Assembly: GCA_032209605.1 (NCBI GenBank)
Contig: JASFXZ010000033.1
Span: forward strand, 774,001-838,000
DNA: 64,000 nt
DNA from: Mactromeris polynyma
Taxonomy: Eukaryota > Mollusca > Bivalvia > Venerida > Mactridae
Direction: 5' to 3'
The notes below the pieces were generated by a model. The model ran no database searches. It saw only the letters and a list, made by a program, of their open reading frames with translations, and was not told the DNA's origin. This document shows, one piece after another, positions 58,446-64,000 of this stretch. The position numbers were made by a program, and so were the translations under genes. Positions within the stretch are counted from its first letter, which is position 1. Every line of letters begins with the position of its first letter.

Positions 58446-59064
58446 AGCAGTTTTATGCATGTACCCGAGTCTGTCGCACTTTCTCTTCTCAACTGGAAAA
58501 CCTAGCATAGGACCAACATGTAAGCGTCAGGTTTGAAAACAAAAGAAGTAAAACAAGATTTTTAAGCACAATTTGAACGTGTCCGACTGATAGCTAGCAC
58601 CCCATGTACTCCCAATAATATACATTCATACAAAACTCTTATACAGTTATACAATTTATACTTTCCTCTTATCACATAATTCATTATAATTACTTATCAA
58701 ACTTGTGACAACATTATACAATAACTGATAGTATAGACGATCGACAGCAAGACCATAACTTGGTGTGAAAAAAAGAACTGAAAAATATCCAAAAAGTTTG
58801 TGTTAAAAATATCCAGAATTGTTGTTTGTGGAAAAAATGAAGTAAATTAGGCTCACACTGAAAGCAATTTGTGACGAATTTCATAAACATCAATTTAATA
58901 TTTGTCATACATTTTAAACTCCTGTAAAATTTCTTATAACTCGTTTGAATGTATTTTGTACATTCTTCAACAAACTATAGGGCAAGAAAAGTGAAACAAT
59001 CAAGCTGTTAAGGTAAACATTGGATTAGTATTTGTGTAACAATGCCCTGGGTTATTACAGAGAT

Positions 59065-59140
59065 TGTAAACTAGTCTCATAACTTGACGTATCTGATTGG
59101 TTGTTCGGAGCAGCGACTTGAAATCAACCTATGTTAAGAT
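59065..59140. mobile_element. CCAAT-bearing MITE, copy 5 (partial)
   Basis: GTAAACTAGTCTCATAACTT plus GACGTATCTGATTGGTTGTT and CGGAGCAGCGACTTGAAATC. Its GTATCTGATTGGTTGTT segment is the closest match to the unit of the 46-bp array at 41165-41765. Confidence 0.55.
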
Positions 59141-59678
59141 TGTGTTTGTTGACTAGTGCATGATGGTATAAATATCAAATCAAATAGAGTATAAGCAAAG
59201 TGACAGCACATCATCTCCACTGATATGAGAGAGCAAAATATGTCTCTTTCACTTCATTGAATAAACTTTTCCCAGTGAATACAACAACACGTTCTTATAA
59301 CTATACACAGGACGATTGTAGAATTTTAACACCAGGTAATATTTTGGTGCACACAGCAAAGGTCATGCATAATTGACATCATACCATTATTATATACACA
59401 GAATACAGAACAGTTCAATCTTACACAATGTTCACTGCATGAAGAATAGAGAAAACTCTGAGAGTAGAATGAAATTTATCAACATTGTACAACAATAATA
59501 TATCAACTATAGAACCATCATTCGATATACAGGATATTTCGTGTGATTTTCTTCTGGTGACAAACAGCTCGAAAACCAATTACAGACTTTTACATTCTGT
59601 TCCTATAGCCAATTCACAAATAGCTTTTATTTCCACTGTCATAACTCACAAACAGTCATGTCTTCATACATTATTCTA

Positions 59679-62600
59679 TCATTTTAAGCAACGATCAAAA
59701 TAGACAGATCCTATATATCCACCTCGCATAGATTTAGCAACATTTTGTTCAAATAAACGTCTATTATTCTGTAACACTTCTGCTGCTTCTTTATTCAATG
59801 GGTCTTCCGGGTTAGGTTCCTGTAAATATAGAAACATGCCATAAGAAATATATAAGACAACTTCCAACTTGATTATCACTACGCATGTAGGCTTTTCAGG
59901 GTTTCCATTTGACCCTGGAGATGACGCATGGAATTTTCAAAATGCCACAAATAATTTTGGATAAACATTGGTAAAATCCGGACAAAAATTATCAAAATGA
60001 CCCTTGAGATTAAGCACCCAGTGGAACCCTAGAGATACAGCACCTAGTGGAACCCTTGAGATACAGCACCTAGTGGAACCCTAGAGATACAGCACCTAGT
60101 GGAACCCTAGAGATACAGCACCTAGTGGAACACTTGAGATACAGCACCTAGTGGAACACTTGAGATACAGCACCATGTGGAACCCTAGAGATACAGCACC
60201 TAGTGGAACCCTAGAGATACAGCACCTAGTGGAACCCTTGAGATGCAGCACCTAGTGGAACCCTTGAGATACAGCACCTAGTGGAACCCTTGAGATACAG
60301 CACCTAGTGGAACCCTAGAGATACAGCACCTAGTGGAACCCTAGAGATACAGCACCTAGTAGACCCTTGAGATACAGCACCTAGTGGAACCCTTGAGATA
60401 CAGCACCTAGTGGAACCCTTGAGATACAGCACCTAGTGGAACCCTTGAGATACAGCACCATGTGGAACCCTAGAGATACAGCACCTAGTGGAACCCTTGA
60501 GATACAGCACCTAGTGGAACCCTTGAGATACAGCACCTAGTGAAACCCTTGAGATACAGCACCATGTGGAACCCTAGAGATACAGCACCAAGTGGAACCC
60601 TAGAGATACAGCACCTAGTGGAACCCTAGAGATACAGCACCATGTGGAACCCTAGAGATACAGCACCAAGTGGAACCCTAGAGATACAGCACCTAGTGGA
60701 ACCCTAGAGATACAGCACCATGTGGAACCCTAGAGATACAGCACCTAGTGGAACCCTAGAGATACAGCACCATGTGGAACCCTAGAGATACAGCACCTAG
60801 TGGAACCCTAGAGATACAGCACCTAGTGGAACCCTAGAGATACAGCACCTAGTGGAACCCTAGAGATACAGCACCTAGTGGAACCCTAGAGATACAGCAC
60901 CTAGTGGAACCCTTGAGATACAGCACCTAGTGGAACCCTTGAGATACAGCACCTAGTGGAACCCTAGAGATACAGCACCTAGTGGAACCCTTGAGATACA
61001 GCACCTAGTGGAACCCTTGAGATACAGCACCATGTGGAACCCTAGAGATACAGCGCCTAGTGGAACCCTAGAGATACAGCACCTAGTGGAACCCTAGAGA
61101 TACAGCACCTAGTGGAACCCTAGAGATACAGCACCTAGTGGAACCCTAGAGATACAGCACCTAGTGGAACCCTAGAGATACAGCACCTAGTGGAACCCTT
61201 GAGATACAGCACCTAGTGGAACCCTAGAGATACAGCACCTAGTGGAACCCTTGAGATACAGCACCTAGTGGAACCCTTGAGATACAGCACCTAGTGGAAC
61301 CCTTGAGATACAGCACCTAGTGGAACCCTAGAGATACAGCACCTAGTGGAACCCTTGAGATACAGCACCTAGTGGAACCCTTGAGATACAGCACCTAGTG
61401 GAACCATTGAGATACAGCACCTAGTGGAACCCTAGAGATACAGCACCTAGTGGAACCCTAGAGATACAGAACCTAGTGGAACCCTTGAGATACAGCACCT
61501 AGTGGAACCCTTGAGATACAGCACCTAGTGGAACCCTTGAGATACAGCACCTAGTGGAACCCTTGAGATACAGCACCTAGTGGAACCCTAGAGATACAGC
61601 ACCTAGTGGAACCCTTGAGATACAGCACCTAGTGGAACCCTAGAGATACAGCACCTAGTGGAACCCTTGAGATACAGCACCTAGTGGAACCCTTGCTTTT
61701 ATTGTGACATCATCATATAAAAGGTCATGTTTCACCTTTTTTTTCAATGTCATCTATTATTCAATGTCTCCGATACATACTGGTTTTTTCAACAGATTCA
61801 TAGTTGGTAAATATCCAGCACTAATTATGATTGTGAAATTGGCAAATTTGTCAACACTCAGACAGTCATTGCCTCGGAAACTCTTTGATGATCGAGTTAA
61901 ATTATATTCCATAAAATTACTAATTTCAAGAACCACTGGTGATTAAAATTATGGTCACAGACACGAGCATGTTTAGATCAATTATCATCAATAAACAATA
62001 CAGAGGACATGTTGTATTATAGACATATGTAGGCTGTATAAAATAAATAAATTTGACAAAGAAACTTTCTTGATCGAGTCTGCCTTACAAGACACAAATA
62101 CTCACCAAAAATAAATACTGCAAGCCATATACTATAGAGTTGACTGTTAGGACAGGTTTCCAATCTTCCCTATAAAACAAGACAAAAAGCTTAAGGTTGA
62201 ACAATCAAACATATTAAATCAAGAATACAACCTGAGTAACCATTCAATAATTTGAAGCTCATGCAAGACAGAAACATAAAGCAACCAGTTTATTCAGTCT
62301 GGTAAGGAACTGCTATACTTGAGGAACTCTCAACATTACCAAAATTTCACACAAATCCTTCATGACTTTTGTGTTCACTGACGATCCAAATGTATCTAAA
62401 ATTCTATTTCTTTAACTTTGGACAACACAGACATGGTTTCCTAAACATTCCAACATAAAATACCTTTGATAAAACATTACATGCCATGTATATTTAGAAT
62501 ATACATGTTTGTTTTAACAGACCAGCTGATGATTTAATAGATTGAGTTTTCAAAACTGAAACCTGATCATGGACTATATACTATATATATATAAATGTAT

Positions 62601-63465
62601 AATAAGGAATCCTCAACCTTCAAATCTGAAATCAAGTTCAGCCCTGACAACTTATAGGCCTACTTGAGGCAACTTATGTCTCCCCATTTGTGGGGATACA
62701 TATAAATGTTGTCCTGCCCATCTGCCTGTCATGAAGTTTGTTCAGAAAGCTCCAACAACTTAAATCAAACTTGGTGAAATATATATCAGCATCAAGCCAA
62801 GTTTGGCATATCGTCGACATTTTCTTGAATAATGACACATATCAGAGTTATAGGCATTTGAATTTTTTAATGACAATAGTGATACATCTGCTTCATGGTT
62901 CATACAGAACCTCGGAGACAAAGGACCTGCCAGGCTTACAAGGACTATTTCTCTAACAAATTCACAGTAAAGTTAACAAAAGTCAAGCTTTTAAGGCATA
63001 TGTACATATATTCAGTGTATAAGTCATAATAAAACGCTTGGCAAACAAAGATTAATAAGTGACCTGATATGATTTTCTTCGAACTAGTTCTGTTTTAGAT
63101 GAAATTATGTAACTTTATTCTTCCTACAAGACAAAGTTAGCGATAAAACGCTTTTCAAAAATATTCAGATGAAAACAAGCATTTTATTTTCAAATTCGAA
63201 TACTTTACCACTATGTATTAGGAATTAAGCCATTTTTAAGGAGTTTTCAAGGACGCATGTCAATTCAAGGCCTGTATGAACCATGTGCTTGTACCATAAC
63301 TGATCAGCAGTGTATTTCTTACCTTAAAATATTAAGGCAAACGTTCCCTTCCAGATCTATATTAGGATGATATACCATTGTTTCACATTTCACCTTGGGA
63401 GCATCGTGCGGGTACCCTTGTCCAACCTTGAAGTTAAATATGAACCGTCCTCCTCGATAGAACCC
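59679..63465 (-). CDS. UBE2M: NEDD8-conjugating enzyme UBC12 (UBE2M), 3' three exons
   Basis: E2 enzyme that takes NEDD8 from the UBA3-NAE1 E1 and, with RBX1/DCN1-type E3s, modifies cullins (family knowledge). Exons in coding order: 63465-63323, 62169-62106 and 59819-59679; AG/GT borders and phases agree. They encode about 116 residues, from [12 protein letters not shown] to [12 protein letters not shown] and TGA. The stretch [20 protein letters not shown] then [15 protein letters not shown] is almost the human sequence, with the YHPN motif and the catalytic Cys in [25 protein letters not shown] and [20 protein letters not shown] complete the E2 fold. The N-terminal part, including the UBE2M-specific E1-docking tail, lies right of the window. 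The 2.3-kb last intron is mostly a 26-bp array. Confidence 0.96.
59897..61695. repeat. hAT-like MITE whose end is amplified into a 26-bp minisatellite, about 64 copies
   Basis: Begins as a normal family member (CAGGGTTTCCATTTGACCCT, then AAAATGACCCTTGAGATTAA). From about 60005 the terminal 26 bp, CACCTAGTGGAACCCTAGAG ATACAG, repeats to 61695. Variants are CCTAG/CCTTG and CCTAGTGG/CCATGTGG, with rare single changes. It lies in the last intron of UBE2M. Confidence 0.95.
61696..62105. other. UBE2M intron, unique
   Basis: AT-rich unique intron; an 80-codon + strand frame here has no support. Confidence 0.5.
62170..63322. other. UBE2M intron with one dispersed element
   Basis: About 62675-62970 looks like a dispersed repeat: a TCTCCCCATTTGTGGGGATA palindrome at its left end and a body word AAATCAAACTTGGTGAAATA shared with 45670. 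The rest is unique. Confidence 0.5.
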
Positions 63466-63830
63466 CTGAAATACAACAAGTACAAGCATATGATTATTAC
63501 TGTCAAAATAAACTAGATTTGCATCGTAATAAAGACCTTGCTTTAGTGTAAACATAAAATTTCACATAAGTTGTGATACAAGTTTGCAACTGATGTTAAT
63601 CACTCTCGATGACTGCTTCCTGGATTATTATAAACCAGCAATTGTGCTTAATTTCGAGATTTTGAAATTCACGTTTCAACCTTGCAGGATTCAAGCTTCT
63701 GACGATCATGTGTCAGTTTCTTCCACCTCTTTGCCCTCCCTATATATATAAACAATGTTTGTGAAGAGGATACAAGTCTAAAAGGAAAACAATTATGAAG
63801 ATTTTGAACAGTAGACAGATAGATTTATTT
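63466..63830. other. UBE2M intron, unique
   Basis: No upstream UBE2M exon could be found between the 63465 acceptor and the right-hand MITE. Confidence 0.5.
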
Positions 63831-63994
63831 CAGGGGTTGCTGAATCTCAAGGGTCATTTTGATAATTTTTGACAAAATGTTATACCATTTCATAGCCAAA
63901 TACCTACAATTTAAAGAAATCCTGATGGTGAAAATGTGGCTTTTTGGAAATTCCAGGAGTCAAAGAGTCAATCAAGGATCAAATGGAGCCCCTG
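63831..63994. mobile_element. 164-bp hAT-like MITE, most intact member
   Basis: CAGGGGTTGCTGAATCTCAA at the left and CAAATGGAGCCCCTG at the right. TTATTT flanks both sides, but the window ends six bases after the element, so an 8-bp target duplication cannot be confirmed. Confidence 0.8.
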
Positions 63995-64000
63995 TTATTT

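Larger units (their letters stand above)
57061..59678 (-). other. UBE2M 3' UTR and intergenic region
   Basis: Downstream of the UBE2M stop. Contains a dispersed word at 57525 (see 26759-27042), CCAAT-bearing MITE copies at 58015-58135 and 59065-59140, and a hAT-like MITE at 58310-58445. The extent of the 3' UTR cannot be fixed from sequence. Confidence 0.5.

Overview
ORGANISM. This is nuclear DNA of an animal, most likely a bivalve or another lophotrochozoan. Three conserved eukaryotic genes are split by many GT-AG introns. The intergenic DNA is AT-rich and full of tRNA-derived SINEs and terminal-inverted-repeat (TIR) miniature elements. One element family has ends reading ATTATGCCCCC, which I associate with bivalve genomes. 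I cannot name a species.

LAYOUT. 1-15.4 kb: no gene recognised; six large or medium tandem arrays and several miniature transposons. 15.5-16.5 kb: an orphan class A (rhodopsin-like) GPCR in a single coding exon, + strand. 16.6-20.5 kb: arrays and MITEs. 20.9-36.2 kb, - strand: RAD51AP1 (RAD51-associated protein 1, homologous recombination), eight coding exons located, first tiny exon not found; its introns carry about 9 kb of minisatellite. 39.66-55.53 kb, + strand: NUP62 (central-channel FG nucleoporin), thirteen coding exons giving a complete reading frame of about 586 residues; its introns hold six arrays. 59.68 kb to the right edge, - strand: the three 3' coding exons of UBE2M (NEDD8-conjugating enzyme UBC12); the 5' exons lie beyond the window. 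RAD51AP1 and NUP62 are divergent, and the 3.4 kb between them holds a 20-copy array of a tRNA A-box fragment. NUP62 and UBE2M are convergent.

MAIN THEME. About 27 kb of the 64 kb (roughly 42%) is minisatellite, in some two dozen unrelated arrays with units of 17-95 bp. Several arrays can be traced to a seed still present beside them: the end of a hAT-like MITE, the 3' tail of a SINE, a tRNA A-box segment, a CCAAT-bearing MITE, and the last codons plus 3' UTR of RAD51AP1. The same expansion has reached coding DNA: six in-frame 39-bp FG-type repeats in NUP62 and an in-frame 48-bp duplication in RAD51AP1. No bacterial-type system, CRISPR array or rRNA gene is present. The very long open frames inside the arrays are artefacts of repeat units that are multiples of three.
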